A stretch of 64,000 bases of DNA from Rosa chinensis (GCF_002994745.2 NC_037088.1:47422911-47486910), one strand, 5' to 3'. Positions 47,551 through 59,734 are shown, numbered from the stretch's first letter. The notes: generated by a model from the letters alone, not told the origin. Numbers and translations are program-made.

Positions 47551-47765
47551 GGGCTCGAGGTAGGCGAAGATTACGCCTGGGACATGCTTGCCGGTACCGA
47601 TCTCGGAGAATAAGATGGTGGGCTTTGACGGTGGGCTAGAGGTCGGCGAAGATTACGCTTGGGATATGCTTGCCGGCACCGATCTTGGAGAAGAAGATGG
47701 TGGGCTCGAGTTCGGCGAAGATTACGCCTGGGACATGCTTGCCGGCACCGATCTCGGAGAAGATG
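47551..47765. repeat. Tandem repeat of tubulin-derived unit, three copies
   Basis: Unit starts (GGGCTCGAG or GGGCTAGAG) at 47551, 47633 and 47702; spacing is 82 then 69 bp, the difference being a 13-bp CTTTGACGGTGGG-type segment. Confidence 0.85.
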
Positions 47766-47807
47766 GTGCTGAAGGCGTCGTGGCTCGGCATCTGGCCGTC
47801 CGGCTGG
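47551..47807 (-). pseudogene. Captured alpha-tubulin fragment, internally amplified
   Basis: On the minus strand the sequence reads [20 protein letters not shown] and [16 protein letters not shown], then repeats [16 protein letters not shown] and a third copy. Alpha-tubulin has QPDGQMP followed by [20 protein letters not shown], so the source is the N-terminal GTP-binding region. Only about 40 residues are represented, with an internal deletion after QMPS. It is not a functional tubulin. Donor gene and any transcript are unknown. Confidence 0.8.
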
Positions 47808-47835
47808 GGGGGAAGGGGGAGAGAGAGGGGGGAAG

Positions 47836-47837
<2 letters not shown>

Positions 47838-47891
<54 letters not shown>
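47838..47891. repeat. (GA)n microsatellite
   Basis: A long uninterrupted GA run inside the MULE, next to GGGGGA-rich sequence. Confidence 0.95.
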
Positions 47892-47893
<2 letters not shown>

Positions 47894-48040
47894 GGTGAGG
47901 GGGGAGAGAGAGAGATTAAAATGAGGGTAATTATGTCAGTAGAAGTTAGATTGGGTAAATGGGGTCAAAAAACTCTTAGTGGAGCAAGTGGACAATTTTT
48001 AGGTTAAAATTGGGTAAGTGGTCACGGCCCCTATATTTTT

Positions 48041-48610
48041 AGCTGATCATACAACTTTATTTAAAATTTTGATAAAATTTTCATCGATATTCCATATTAT
48101 CTCGATATTTCCTTCTATTTTTTTTTTTATAACTATCGACATTTCCATAATATTCGATATTTTGGTCATTGGATTTATATGGCTTTGATGTAACCCAGTC
48201 TTCTCCCCAAACTTCAAGTTCTTCATATTCAAGCGTTGCTGATGCAGATAACTCAAGTTCGAGTGGGCTTCAACGCTTCAATCCATATTAGATTGGCATT
48301 TAACAGTTTAGCATATCCGTTATCAACTTATGAATAATGCAGACGACTTGACTTCATCTTCAAGCAATTATTCCTTACCTTCTTAGCTTCTCCTTTCCTT
48401 ACCTTCTTAGCTTCTCCTTTGTTTAGTAAGGTAAAACAATCTGAGATATATAGGTAAAGGATTGATGAGTACTATTTTGGTGGAAACACATTGACATAAA
48501 GACAATGTTTATTTAAGCATAATTTTTTGACAAGGATATTTACAATTATAGAAAGAGGTGCTTTCGAAAAAAAAACAATGGCTTCAATTGCAATGATTAA
48601 AAGATGGTAC
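48041..48610. other. Spacer between MULE and LTR element
   Basis: AT-rich; no gene. Contains a short tandem copy of CCTTACCTTCTTAGCTTCTC near 48375-48420. Confidence 0.5.
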
Positions 48611-49295
48611 TGTTGTAAAAAATATGGAACAGAATTCCTGTAAAATAAAAACACAAAATAATATGATAATATCTTGGGACATAAGAATAATGATATATAT
48701 GAGAAAATGAAATAAAGTAAGAAAATAATATAATATAATATATAGGATTTATATATAGGAAAACTTATCGAGTCGAGGCGTGCAAGCGCACTGTCCTGAG
48801 AGAAGATTCGTCCCCTACTGCACAAGGTTGAATGACGAACTTCCCCTAAGATACAACAACTCTTCGAGCTCCGTCGTGCAGCTAAGAAGCCCCATCGAAC
48901 CTTAATCACCCGTGCATTCAAAACAGTGTATAAGTAAAGTATGTATATGTATAGTTTGTAAGAATTTCTTTAGTAGAGGTATTTGGCTAGAGTGGTTGCA
49001 TTATGGTGGATTATACCGTCATGTATACCCTCATTATCCGACAATCTAAACTCCCACACATGTGCATGTTTCATGTCTCACCATATGCCTTCCGACCATA
49101 GCCACGTACCCTTATATAGGGCACACTTACCATACCATCAATAGCCTCATTAACCATATAACGGTCAAATAATAATCATATATTTAAAACATAAAACCGT
49201 TAAACCATAAATAGAGAAATAAACACAAAATAAAAATAACCCCCAAAATAAATAAATAAAATATATTTTAATTTTAAATCATAAAATTTCCAACA
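48611..49295 (-). repeat. LTR (3' LTR by orientation)
   Basis: 685-bp copy. The region after it (49296-49982) is non-coding interior. Confidence 0.9.
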
Positions 49296-49982
49296 ATCCC
49301 CCACTGATTTAAAATTAAAATAAAATCATTTAAAACAAAATAAGTGAGTGCTTTTACTGTGCAATCGGCATAGGTACCTTTCGGGTTTGAACCTAGCTTA
49401 GTGTGATAGTCTCCATTTGAGGAACCAAAGTGACACATTCTTGAACTTTGATACATTTGACCAAACTTTAACATATCACACACACAGTACGGGTAATTAG
49501 ACAGGTTCGCGTGTTGGCGCATTTATGGTCGTACGCGTATCTTGATTTTCATGAGAGTATTAGAGAACAGCCCAATTCTCATTGTCGCGGCCTCACGAAC
49601 AACTCTCACTTAGGTGAGTTCTCCAAGGGTACGTGTGCCCAAACCCTACGGGAGTTTGCCCGTCTCTAAACTTATTCAGGGTATCATTGTTTTCCCTTCC
49701 TAACGTCACATTTAATATAACACCTAATGCCTTAGGGATGTACAAGATAATATCTCTTTTGGATATATCCTTAAAGTTTATGTGTGCTATATTTGAGTCA
49801 CACAGTATGGATTGTTTATACCACATTGAACTTCCTTCATGGGATCTCCAATCACAGAAGTTGGGTTACCTCTCTAGGTGGCTCCCTTATGGGCTTAAGC
49901 ACATCCTCCTTCAGCGATTTTATATATAGTTTCCTTCTCGAGACTAGAAGAGCCTCATCCGGGAGGCATATATATGACTTAT

Positions 49983-52900
49983 TGTTAAAGTAAAATGACA
50001 ATTGGAATTAGTCTACTCATTTCATTTCATAACCCCTTTATATAGGGATAGGATTACAACGGAAATATCAATTACATTGATGATACTAAATGCTGATTGA
50101 GCTGTGATTTGTAATTGCTTGATTCCCTCTTCGTCTGTTTCTTTGACGAAGGCACATAATGTGCTTTTCCTTTAACACTCCCCATTGTGCCAAGTCAAAG
50201 ACGAAATGGTGCATGAGTTGTTGCCTCACTAAAAACCTTGCCAAGTAACAATAAAAACCCTGTGGGACAAAAAATACACCTTGGTCGAAGGAAAAGAGCA
50301 CAACGCACCTTCTACATTTGAGGCTGACATGTGTGTGTTAGACTCCCCCTGAAGTCTACACCTCCCCCTGAAGTCTACACCTCCCCCTGATACTTGCATT
50401 AATCAAGGGAGTTTGGAAAGACTTCGCATTCCTATGTTTTTCACATGTTTCTCAAATGTGGCCTTGGGCAATAATTTGGTGAACAAATCTGCCACATTCT
50501 CCTCAGACCTTACTTGATTCACTTGAATCTTGAGGAGAGCCTGTTGTTGCTGATTGTAGAACAACTTTGGCGATATGTGTTTTGTGTTATCACCCTTAAT
50601 ATAATCTAGCTTCATCTGTTCGATGCAAGCTACATTGTGTTCATAAATGCAAGTAGACTCTTCAGTGGTAGAACTCAAACCACTAATCCCTCGAATATGT
50701 GCAATGATAGTTCTTAACCATACACACACACGAACCGCCTCATGTACAACAATGATCTCTGAGTGGTTCGAGGAGGTAGCCACAAGGGTTTGCTTGGTTG
50801 ATCTCCAAGATATCACCATGTTCCCATTGGTAAATACATAACCAATTTGGGAACAATCTTTATGTGGGTCAGAGACGTACCCAGTATCAGCAAAACCGAC
50901 CAAAACGTCATTTGGTGTTTTAGTGTAGGAAGTGGCGCTTTCGCCATCAACATTTCCTTTAGGGATTGCAGTTCCATCTGTGGTCCCTCTTGTCTCTCTG
51001 TAGGGAAAGAACAGTCTCAAGTTAATGGTTTCTTTTAGGTATCGGAAAATGTTCTTGATACCATTCCAGTGACGCTGTGTTGGCGATAGCTAAATCTAGC
51101 TAACAAGTTCACTGAGAATGCAATGTCTGGTTGAGTACATTGGGCTAAGTACAATAATGCGCCTATTACACTTAGATAGGGAATTTCAGCTCCCAACACC
51201 TCTTCGTCATTTTCCTTTAGACGAAATGGATCTTTCCTTGCATCCAAACTTCGACCGATCATGAGAGTGCTAGCAGGATGCGCTTTGTCCATGTTAAATC
51301 GCCTGAGCATCTTTTGGACATACGCAGACTGGTGGATTAGTATTCCACAAACTTGGTGTTCTAGTTCAAGGCCTAGACAGAATCGAGTTTTCCCAAGATC
51401 TTTCATCTCAAATTCAGATTTCAAGTAGCTAGCGGTTTCTCTCATTTCATCGAGAGTACCTATTATGTTCATATCATCGACATATACTGCTACAATTGTA
51501 AATCCGGAACTTGTTTTCTTTATGAATATGCAGGGGCATAATTCATCGTTCTTATATCCCTTCCCCATCAAGTAGTCACTTAGATGGGTATACCATGTCC
51601 ACCTGGATTGTTTTAATCGGTAAAGTGAGCGTTTCAACCTAGTTGCAAATGCACTCCGTCGTTTAGAGTCACTTGACTTGGGTAATGTAAGGCCATCAGG
51701 CACTTCCATATATATATATATATATATATATATCTGAATCTAGATCCCCATAGAGATATCCAGTAACCACATCCATGAGCTGCATTTCCAGTCCTTCTGA
51801 AACTACCAAGCTAACTAAGTAGTGGAACGTTATAACATTTATTACGGGAGAGTATGTCTCCTCGTAGTCAATTCCAGGGCGTTGTGAGAAACCTTGCGCC
51901 ACAAGGCGAGCCTTGTACCTGAGGACTTCATTCTTCTCATTACGCTTTCTGACAAAGACTCATTTATGTCCTACAGGCTTTACACTTGGTGGGGTTAGCA
52001 CTACCTGACCAAATACCTGTCTCTTTGTCAGAGAATCTAATTCTACCTAGATTGATTCTTTCCATTTAGGCCAATCTGCTCTTTGTTGACATTTTTCAAC
52101 AGAGCGTGGTTCGATATCATCGTGCTCTATGATTCCTTGAGCAACAGTACATATCATCAATGTGTATGGAAGATCTTTCTATCAACTCATACGCACTCTC
52201 ATAATCCTCTGAGATTTCTTTGTTCTCTGGAATCATTTTTAACATCGGAGCGTCCTCCAGTATTGATTCATGGACATAACTATAATCAGAGACAATCTCA
52301 TGAGAGGGATTCTATACATTGATGATTGGTTTGTGCCTTACTCACCCTCTTCTTCCTTGGGTGAGTGTCAATCGAACCAAGTGGCCTCCCTCTCTTCCTT
52401 GGGGAGCCACGGCCTCAACTACACCTCCACTAAGTGCGGTTGTAGTGCCTTTATCTGCGGCACCGTGGCCCTTGTTGGGGACTTCTAACCTTGCAGGCAC
52501 ATTTGCAGCTGGTATATGTGATCTCGTCACTTTTGCTATATCAGTAAACGCATCAAGCATCGAATCTGCTACGTTCTAAAGATCGATTATTCTTTTCACT
52601 TCACTTTCACTTTGTGAAGTGCGGGGATCAAAATGAGACAGAGTGGGGACAAACCACGACAATTCCTGTCGTTCCCTTGGAAAATCCTTTTTCCTATCTC
52701 CCCCTAACGACGGGAAGACTGTCTCATCAAAGTGACAATCCGCAAATCTAACGGTAAAGAGATCGCCTGTCAAGGGTTCCAAATAGCGGATAATCGTTGG
52801 AGATTCGTATCCAACATAAACACTTAATCGTCTCTGAGGACCCATTTTAGTGCGCTGTGGGGGCGCAATAGGCACATATACTGCGCAACCAAATATGCGT

Positions 52901-54749
52901 AAGTGTGAAATGTTAGGCTCATATCCAGTTACCAACTGGTACGTAGAAACTGGTTGGCTAGCAGTGGGTCTGAAACGAATGAGTAAAGCTGCGTACAATA
53001 TTGCATAACCCCATGCAGATATAGGCAGGTTGGTGCGCATAACCAAAGCCCTAGCCACCATCTGTAGCCTTTTGATGGTGGCTTCTGCGAGACCATTTTG
53101 TGTATGCACATGGGGTACAGGATGCTCTACATCGATCCAAATAGATATGCAATAATCATCAAATGCTTTTGATGTAAACTCTCCAGCATTATCAAGCCTT
53201 ATAGACTTGATATGGTGATCAGGGTGGTGAGCCCTTAAACGAATAATTTGTGCTAGGAGTATTGCAGCATTTCTTGTGGACAATAAAACGACATGTGACC
53301 ATATTGTTGAAGCATCCACCAGAACCATAAAGTACTTGAATGGTCCGCATTCTGGATGGATAGGTCCACAGACATCTCTTTATATCCTTTGTAAGAATGG
53401 AATGTTTTGTTTTGTATCTTTAGCATAGGAAGGTCTCAATCCTGTTTTTGCTAAAGAGCAGGGTTTGCAAAATGAGTGATGTGCCTTTGAAATAGTCAAT
53501 GAGGCATAATGGGAGGGAGGTAGTGCTTCTGGTACTTCAGAAGGCAATGACTGCATTTGAGCAATACTAGAACCGACACCTTGCAATGTGGCGGATTTTC
53601 TCCCATTTTTCACTCAAAAGAAGGGATGTCCGTCTGAGTTCGTTAAAAATACGGATCATCATGTCACGACCTGGGTGCCATAGGCGATCATGCAAAAGCC
53701 TGTATGAGTCAGTGTCCCACATTTCATTGTTGGTGACAGTATAAGATTCAATGATCCGAATCGTAATAAGGTACAGTCCACTAGATTGACTCATAAGTTT
53801 CTCTAAGATGTGTTTCCTTCCACAGTCATTAGATGTAATATCAAGGTATTCAGTTCCATTCTCACGGTGTGTTTTTACATGATAACCGTTGGCACAAATA
53901 GCTTTGAAACTTTAACAAGGTTCGATTAGCTCTTGGTGCATATAGAGCGTCTGTGACTTTAAATGTTGTGCCATTAGGCAGCAAAAATTTTTGGCAGTTC
54001 CTCGCCCTTTTATTAGTTGTGATAATTCAATCATCGTAGTCACAAAGGAATTATAGGCTATTAGTTCAATGAATAATTGCCTATTTCTTGAATATTGTGT
54101 GGGTAGTCCCACTATCATCTAAGCACTCAAGTTCTCCTCCATTCATTCCTACAAATAAATGGGAGGTATTTAGAAAATATAACTCATATTCTTTAGAGTA
54201 TTTCTATTTGCGTAGAATGGTATTCTTTTCATTCTAATAATTTTTCTCTAGATGTATTGCTTTGCATCTTTATAGTGCTATGTCGAACCATGTAAATATG
54301 TGTATAGTAAATAGATTTGAATAAATTCAGTGCTTCAGAATAAAATTCAAAATTTATTAATAAGCCAACGATAATCAAATCATGGTCTTGTTCAGAAATC
54401 TTATTCATCAATCCATGATTGAAAATAAACTTTAAGACCAAACAATAGTCTAATTAAAAGTGAGGCATTATGCCTTCACAACTGTTTTTTTTTCTTGGCT
54501 ATTTCGAAGCTAGAATTTTTCTTTTGGCTATTGGCTCTGAGCGTGCTGATAACGTGTTAAAGTAAAATGACAATTGGAGTTAGTCTGCTCATTTCATTTC
54601 ATAACCCCTTTATATAGGGATATGATTACAACGGAAATATCAATTACGTTGATGATACTAAATGCTGATTAAGCTGTGATTTGTAATTGCTTGATTCCCT
54701 CTTCGTCTGTTTCTTTGATGAAGGCACATAATGAGCTTTTTGTTTAACA
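49983..54749 (-). mobile_element. Ty1-copia retrotransposon nested in the LTR element
   Basis: 195-bp LTRs (49983-50177 and 54555-54749) start TGTTAAAGTAAAATGACAAT and end TTTAACA, differ at a handful of sites, and have a perfect TSD CTTAT (49978-49982 and 54750-54754). The polypurine tract GGGGAG lies by the left LTR, so coding is on the minus strand with the 5' LTR at the right. GCGTGCTGATAACG (54541-54554) adjoins the 5' LTR. At 4.77 kb it is compact; almost no gag is recognisable between 53800 and 54540. Confidence 0.93.
50403..53794 (-). pseudogene. Copia pol polyprotein, broken
   Basis: Minus-strand blocks in the Ty1-copia order: GAG-pre-integrase (YRLLHDRLWHPGRDMM, near 53700), integrase core (52576-53328; IKSIRLDNAGEFTSKAFDDY, VPHVHTQNGLAEATIKRLQ, SHLRIFGCAVYVPI), reverse transcriptase (51035-51902; VAQGF-like AQGFSQRPGIDYEETYSPV, RLKQSRWTWYTHLSDYL, VAVYVDDMNIIG with the catalytic DD) and RNase H (50403-51020; VGFADTGYVSDPHKDCSQIG, ISWRSTKQTLVATSS). 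Several stops and frame changes separate the blocks, and an AT microsatellite at 51708-51733 sits in the RT coding region. Not functional. Confidence 0.9.
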
Positions 54750-55128
54750 CTTATGTCATATTTTATTTATTTTATTTTCCTTTTGGTCTTATCGTGCTTG
54801 TCCCTTTAGCTCACAAAACCCTATATTTTAATTTATCTGCAAGCCTTAAATAAACCATCAGCCACAATTCTCATAGGAGTGTTTTCCCTCCATATGAGAA
54901 TAAGATAATTTATAATTCTACACAAATTATTTAATGATCACGTAAAATAAATCGCTACGAGTGTTACCCCCACATTACCATAGGAAATTTTTAAACACCA
55001 TTGAAATAAATATTAAATGGTGAACAAAAATATAAACCATAACCCCCACATTTCCTGATATTGAATAAAGCATAACCCCCAGATTACTATGATATTAAAT
55101 GTTCTTCAAGATATGTTTATAAATATTA

Positions 55129-56334
55129 GGATTAATTTCAGTTTATCCCCTTGAGGTTTGGGGGTGTCATCATTTCACCCCCTGTACTTTTAATTTTGAA
55201 TTTTTACCCCCTAAACTTTCCAATTTCAATCAACCGTGTCCAATTTCTACTATTCCGTCCAAATTGGACGTTAAGTTTGACTTTTGAGGGCTAAAATGGT
55301 CATTTCAACATAAAAATTTTTTTTAAAAAAAATTAAAATTAAAAAAAAATTATTTATTTATTTTTTTCTGTTTCTTCATTTTTTTTTTTTTTTTATTTTG
55401 TCTTCAACCTATACACCACAAGTTATAATAGATTTATAAAAACAAAAAAATACTCTACGCGGTTGAAAACCGCTCGCTGGTCTATGATATTTGTGATATA
55501 TCTCTGATAAAGTGAAGAATTTTAGGATATATCCCCAATAAAGTGAAGAAATATTTGTAAAAAATAATTTTACATTTTATCTGTAAATAAATATCTGTAT
55601 ATCCCCACTAAAGTGAAGAAATATCTGTGTAAAATCATTTTTGGTCTACGATATTTGTGATATATCTTCAATAAATTGAAGAATTTTATGATATATCCCC
55701 AATAAAGTGAAGAAATATCTGAAAAAATGATTTTACATTTTATCTATAAATATCTGTATGTCCCCAATAAAGTGAAGAAATATCTGTGTAAAATCATTTT
55801 TTACAGATATTTATTTATAGATAAAGTGTAAAATTATTTTTTACAGATATTTCTTCACTTTATTGGGGATATATCCTAAATTCTTCACTTTATCGGAGAT
55901 ATGTCACAAATATCGTAGACCAGCGAGTGGCTTTCAACTACCTAGAGTATTTTTTTGTTTTTATAAACCTATTATAACTTGTGGTGTATAGGTTGAAGAC
56001 AAAATAAAATAAATAAATAAATAAAACGAAGAAACAGAAAAAAAAAAAAAAAAAAAAAAAAAAAACGAAGAAACAAAAAAAATATAAAAGCAAAGAAACC
56101 GAAAAAAAAAACTAAAAAACAGAAAAAAAAATTATTTTTTTAAATTTTTTTATGTTGAAATGACCATTTTAGCCCTCAAAAGTCAAACTTAACATCCAAT
56201 TTGGACGGAATAGTAGAAATTGGACACGGCTGATTGAAATTGGAAAGTTTAGGGGGTAAAAATTCAAAATTGAAAGTACAGGGGGTGAAATGATGACACC
56301 CCCAAACCTCAGGGGGGTAAACTGAAATTAATCT
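55129..56334. mobile_element. Fold-back MULE nested in the LTR element
   Basis: The left terminus GGATTAATTTCAGTTTATCC and the inverted right terminus AGATTAATTTCAGTTTACCC start inverted repeats that run almost to the centre. Outer arms share CCCTGTACTTTTAATTTTGA-like and GGTCATTTCAACATAAAAAT sequence; inner arms share TTCACTTTATTGGGGATATA inverted. A perfect 9-bp TSD TAAATATTA (55120-55128 and 56335-56343) flanks it. No coding capacity. The 370 bases between it and the copia element (54755-55119) are LTR-element interior. Confidence 0.9.
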
Positions 56335-57940
56335 TAAATATTAATAGGAGTTATAGCTAGAGCTTACCCCTACATCTCAACGATAGATGCTCTTCATGAG
56401 AGAATAATACTCATAAGTCATAACAAAATCAGTTATGTAAAAGTCCGTAATAATAATAAACATTAAAGAATACAGATGAAATATTTAAAATTTCAAATAG
56501 TAACCCCCACTATTGAAATTGAAAATAACTTCTTATTGACTCATTAAAGCAAAATGAAATCTTCTCACAAATTGAACTTACAAGTATTCTTGAAGCATTC
56601 TAGTCTATGAGATAACCAATAGCATATGTATATCTCGTAATATATCTACAAATTAAATTTTGAGAGTAAAAGAAAACATACCATCACTGTTTCTTTCTCT
56701 GCAATAACTCAAGAACTCAATAAATATTACTGCTAATAACTCTATTAAAATCTAATAATGAGACAAAATTAATACTTATCACCAAAACTTGGAATAGCAT
56801 CATTTTAGATAAAGAAAATATAGACACTTATTAATTATGATATGCAACTCCAACGAAATATAAGCTACTAAAAACAAAAAGTAAATGCCATTTGTAATTG
56901 ACCTGACAACATATAAAGAGCTGCAATAGACTTTAGGTCAATCGCATTCATAATATAACTATTAACATATTATTATTTTAAACGACTGTTAATATATTTA
57001 ATGGTATGCGCACAAAAGTTTTACTACCATGTATATAAGTGCATTAAAATAATAACTCATATAATTCAAACAATATCTCATATTTAAGATGTACATACCT
57101 CTATAGTAACACGTTTCTTTACCATCATTGCTCAAGGTAATATTGGTTGATTGCCAAAACAAATTAAAACAAGAAATAGCTATTGCCATTAAACACAAAT
57201 TATGTTGGCATGCAAGAAACATATGCCTATACAATCTATAGTAGCTACAAACTACTATGCAATATAAAGTTTACAGTGAAATATTAGTATTATCATGCAC
57301 CTGATAAGGATTTTTCCAAGTGGCCAATATTATGCATGAAAATTTAGTTACACTGTCGACAGAGATAAAGATATCTGCTACCCAACTAGTACCATAGTAG
57401 CAGTTCTGGTGGGTACGAAAGATCTTGATAGAATACAGACAATTATACTTGGGAAATATAACAAGTTAAGCAAGGCTTTCACATGGTCATCAATCACAAA
57501 CCGGCAATTAACTATCAAAATAATTGTAATTGGTTAGTTGTCTATATACATATATGCACATATGAAGGTATTCAACAACCCAAAAAATTGTCACTAAGAT
57601 ATGAAGGGAATGATAGCTTCATACGATAGACATTAGACACCCGATGGTAGAATAACCAAGACACAGTAGAATAGAATTAATGACAAACCATTTCATACTC
57701 CCTGCTAGTTATAACCTTGACATTCAATAATAGGACACTTGATTACATTTGCGGTTTGCCATAGTTGCACAAGACCATAATGCTTGTATTACTTTACTTT
57801 CAACTGCGGCTTCGGAACAAAAACTGGCAAAAATAGAATTGACAATTAGTATAAACAAATAGTGCAGAATAGGTGACTAATAATATAGAAAAATTTGATT
57901 AACAAGTTAAGAGGGACTCCGTTCGAATCTACTCTTAGAT

Positions 57941-58622
57941 TGTTGTAAAAAATGGAATTCCTGTAAAATAAAAACACAAAATAATATGATAATATCTTGG
58001 GAAATAAGAATAATGATATAGATGAGAAAATGAAATAAAGTAAGAAAATAATATAATATAATATATAGGATTTATATATAGGAAAACTTATCGAGTCGAG
58101 GCATGCAAGCGCACTGTCCTGAGAGAATATTCGTCCCCTACTGCACAAGGTTGAATGATGAACTTTTCCCAAGATACAACAACTCTTCGAGCTCCGTCGT
58201 GCAGCTAAGAAGCCCCATTGAACCTTAATCACCCGTGCACTCAAAACGGTGTATAAGTAAAGTATGTATATGTATAGTTTGTAAGAATATCTTTAGTAGA
58301 GGTATTTGACTAGAGTGGTTGCATTATGGTGGATTATACCGTCATGTATACCCTCATTATCCGACAATCTAAACACCCACACATGTGCATGTTTCATGTC
58401 TCACCATATGCCTTCCGACCATAGCCACGTACCCTTATATAGGGCACACTTACCATACCATCAATAGCCTCATTAACCATATAACGGTTAAATAATAATC
58501 ATATATTTAAAACATAAAACCGTTAAAGCATAAATAGAGAAATAAACACAAAATAAAAATAACCCCCAAAATAAATAAATAAATAAAATATATTTTAATT
58601 TTAAATCATAAAATTTCCAACA
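57941..58622 (-). repeat. LTR (5' LTR by orientation)
   Basis: 682-bp copy. The preceding interior (56344-57940) is AT-rich with nothing recognisable. Confidence 0.9.
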
Positions 58623-58921
58623 GGTACCATGTAAGCAGTGATGCTAAATCTCACCATCTTATCTGACTGAAAAAGATAACTTTGTAGTCTACATAGCTAT
58701 AGGATCAATTCTTTAAAATTCATTTAGCCAATAAGCCACGGCCGTTACGCTGATGAAGATTAACACATAATTGATGACAAATGATATGTGGAACTTTTGA
58801 TTGGCATTTTCTGGTATTCTGATAGATATTTATACTCGCCTTCAAATGCTACTATGCATCAAGCAACCCGCAAAGTCATACTAAAACAGAGATATAGATA
58901 AAGGCAAAGAGAAAAGAGAAA

Positions 58922-59487
58922 ATCAAGAGCTTTTTCTCAAGGAGCTCTATTCTAGCCATTCTCCTTTTGGGAATTTGCTTGGTCAGTGAAGCTCAGCAAT
59001 GTCGTCCAAGCGGAAGAATCAAAAGAATTTAGGATGCCCCCTCCGGGACAATGCAACACGGAGGACGACTCTGACTGCTGTAAAGCCAGAAAAATGTACC
59101 CAACATACATGTGTTCACCACCAATGTCCGATAACACGCAGGCATACCTGACTCTCAACAGCTTTAAGGCAGGTGGTGACGGGGGAGGCCCATCTGAATG
59201 CAATGGCAAGTACCACAATGACAACACTCCAATTGTGACATCATCCACTGGATGGTACAATGGTGGATCAAGGTGCCTTAAGAACATCGGAATTAACGGT
59301 AATGGGCAGAGTGTGGTGGCCATGGTGGTGGATGAGTGTGACCCTACTGAAGGATGTGATGCAGACCATGATTACCAACCTCCTTGTCCTAACAATATTG
59401 TTGAAGCCTCCAAAGGCCGTTTGGAAAGCCTTAGGTGTATCTAAAAATAATTGGGGTGGCTTAGATATCACATGGTCCAACGCTTAG
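58922..59487 (+). pseudogene. Kiwellin pseudogene with lost start codon
   Basis: Aligns throughout with the intact kiwellin. The start ATG is ATC at 58922-58924 (AAAATCAAGAGC compared with AAAATGAATAGC). A clean leader follows (SILAILLLGICLVSEAQ), then QCRPSGRIKR, a TAG and a frameshift before MPPPGQCNTEDDSDCC, a long intact middle (MYPTYMCSPP, YHNDNTPIV, VVAMVVDECDPTEGC), an extra A causing a frameshift at the ASKAVW motif, and the correct ending NNWGGLDITWSNA to TAG at 59485. A few small lesions in a conserved body suggest recent loss. Its promoter block (about 58786-58835, with TATTTATACT) survives, but an LTR element now ends at 58622 upstream. Confidence 0.9.
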
Positions 59488-59699
59488 TTAATTTATTGCC
59501 TCAATAGTGATTTAATTTTGCCTTTTTCTTTCTTTTTGGTTTGGTGTTGTTTATTTATATTTCTTTTTGTATTAGCTCTTTATGTATATGTACATGTACT
59601 TTATACAACGTCAATATAGACCATTGACTTGTGTTTATATGAATATACTGAATCTCCTGTAATCTCATAGTTTGTTTATATATGTGAAATATCTAAAAC

Positions 59700-59734
<35 letters not shown>

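Larger units (their letters stand above)
46499..48031. mobile_element. Mutator-like element (Pack-MULE) with alpha-tubulin fragment
   Basis: Terminal inverted repeats start GGGGAAATGATCATTTATCC on the left and, inverted, GGGGCCGTGACCACTTACCC on the right; similarity extends inward for about 90 bp (CTAAAAATTGCCCACTTACT compared with CTAAAAATTGTCCACTTGCT). A perfect 9-bp TSD TATATTTTT flanks both sides (46490-46498 and 48032-48040), typical of Mutator transposition. The interior is GC-rich unlike its surroundings, has no transposase, and carries tubulin-derived sequence. Confidence 0.9.
48611..58622 (-). mobile_element. Non-coding LTR retrotransposon hosting two nested insertions
   Basis: LTRs at 48611-49295 and 57941-58622 (about 685 bp) start TGTTGTAAAAAAT and end TTTCCAACA, are roughly 95 percent alike where I compared them, and are flanked by a perfect TSD GGTAC (48606-48610 and 58623-58627). 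AGTGGGGGAT beside the left LTR is a polypurine tract on the minus strand, so the element points leftwards. Removing the two nested elements leaves about 8.8 kb minus 4.8 kb of AT-rich interior with no gag or pol motif: a non-autonomous element. A primer-binding site was not identified. It landed about 295 bp upstream of the kiwellin pseudogene at 58922. Confidence 0.92.

Noticed and set aside
47588..48007. Plus-strand open frame ending in long RERERE runs
   Set aside because: It arises from the GA microsatellite and the antisense of the tubulin repeats; no protein family matches.
48472..48921. A 149-codon minus-strand frame also present at 57846-58244
   Set aside because: It lies in the paired 685-bp LTRs and shows no protein motif; its duplication is explained by the LTRs.
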